Shown: positions 4,801-5,197 of the stretch, in pieces | How the letters are laid out: each line of letters begins with the position of its first letter | How positions within the stretch are numbered: position 1 is the stretch's first letter | NCBI GenBank assembly: GCA_036522495.1 | Contig: DATDFS010000045.1 | Location: forward strand, 1 to 5,197 | Direction: 5' to 3' | DNA: 5,197 nt | Origin: Nitrososphaera_A sp036522495 | Lineage (GTDB): Archaea; Thermoproteota; Nitrososphaeria; Nitrososphaerales; Nitrososphaeraceae | The notes under the pieces: generated by a model | Database searches by the model: none | Told to the model about the DNA's origin: nothing | What the model saw: the letters and a program-made list of their open reading frames with translations, nothing else | Position numbers and translations under genes: made by a program

Positions 4801-5197
4801 CTATTGTTTGGTTTGGTTTTGCTGAGAAGGTTGTAATGATTGTGGTTGTTGCTGTAATGGTAACTGGAAAAATGGAAATCCGCCGCCTCCAAGAGCATAT
4901 GGCATTTGTCCATTCCATCTGTTGATAGCCTGCCACTGAAGATACTGTGGACTCTGCCTTAATTGTTCAGTAATTACCTTGATTGCCTGTGACTCGCCTC
5001 CAGCCCTGGCTACGTTTGCTCTTGCTTGGGCCTGAGCTTGAACAACCGTCTGATTAGCTACTACCTGTACAGCCTTCAGATTGTTCTGCTCCGTCAGAAA
5101 CTTTTGGAATGCCACCACTTTTGATTCAACCTGACTGGCAAATGATGGTGAGAATTTAAAATCGGTTATAAATACAGTCTCAACCGTTATATCCCTT
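4801..5197 (-). CDS. SPFH/prohibitin-type membrane protein, C-terminal 131 residues
   Basis: SPFH proteins (prohibitin, stomatin, flotillin) anchor by an N-terminal segment and form large rings that organise membrane domains or control membrane proteases. Only the C-terminal part is in the window; the N-terminus lies beyond 5197. Visible first is RDITVETVFITDFKFSPSFA, the end of the SPFH domain in prohibitins (compare GIxVxDVxITDFxFSxxF). Then comes a helical, probably coiled-coil region, VESKVVAFQKFLTEQNNLKA followed by VVQAQAQARANVARAGGESQ, the Ala/Gln/Glu-rich repeat typical of the family. AIKVITEQLRQSPQYLQWQA and the Trp-rich INRWNGQMPYALGGGGFPFF follow, matching the usual prohibitin end. 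The last 25 or so residues are a Gln/Pro/Ser tail ending QQNQTKQ and TAG. Family assignment is firm for the end of the domain; the exact subfamily cannot be fixed without the N-terminus. Confidence 0.85.
   Translation of the reverse strand, partial: RDITVETVFITDFKFSPSFASQVESKVVAFQKFLTEQNNLKAVQVVANQTVVQAQAQARANVARAGGESQAIKVITEQLRQSPQYLQWQAINRWNGQMPYALGGGGFPFFQLPLQQQPQSLQPSQQNQTKQ

Noticed and set aside
4742..4936. Minus-strand 64-residue open frame overlapping the SPFH end
   Set aside because: It is a shifted frame of the SPFH gene, with low-complexity Ile/Thr content and no motif.

Overview
The window most likely comes from an ammonia-oxidising thaumarchaeon (Nitrososphaeria), probably of the Nitrososphaera/Nitrosocosmicus side. 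The evidence is an archaeal transcription factor B, an HxlR-type regulator of the form common in this group, an RDD membrane protein whose outer domain resembles the 'GOLD-like' domains of these archaea, a DUF488 protein, AT-rich DNA, archaeal TATA boxes placed for leaderless transcription, and low coding density with several decaying genes. The genus is inference; no rRNA or ammonia-oxidation gene is present.

Layout. Positions 1-295 (minus) hold the first part of an HxlR-family regulator with a +1 frameshift. It runs off the left edge. Positions 296-463 are a divergent promoter region with TATA boxes for both sides and three copies of TATAGTTA. Positions 464-1531 (plus) encode a complete transcription initiation factor B. 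Positions 1532-2073 have no intact gene but hold a small membrane-protein reading frame (minus) broken by two stops, a 35-codon ORF and a short AATT tandem tract. Positions 2074-3231 (minus) encode a four- to five-span RDD protein with an extracytoplasmic domain. Positions 3232-3975 are a decayed zone: a hairpin, a frameshifted remnant of an IS6/IS240-like transposase, an orphan 44-codon open frame and a perfect 12-bp inverted repeat. Positions 3976-4344 (minus) encode a complete DUF488 protein with a non-ATG start. Positions 4345-4800 have no convincing gene, only short ORFs. Positions 4801-5197 (minus) are the C-terminal part of an SPFH/prohibitin-type membrane protein with a Gln-rich tail; it runs off the right edge.

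How the genes relate. There is no operon: each intact gene stands alone with its own flanking DNA. The only likely regulatory link is the HxlR/TFB divergent pair, where repeats in the shared promoter could be regulator sites. I found no CRISPR array, tRNA, rRNA, toxin-antitoxin pair or defence system. The most useful observations are the broken genes and the repeats in the spacers, not a new multi-gene system.
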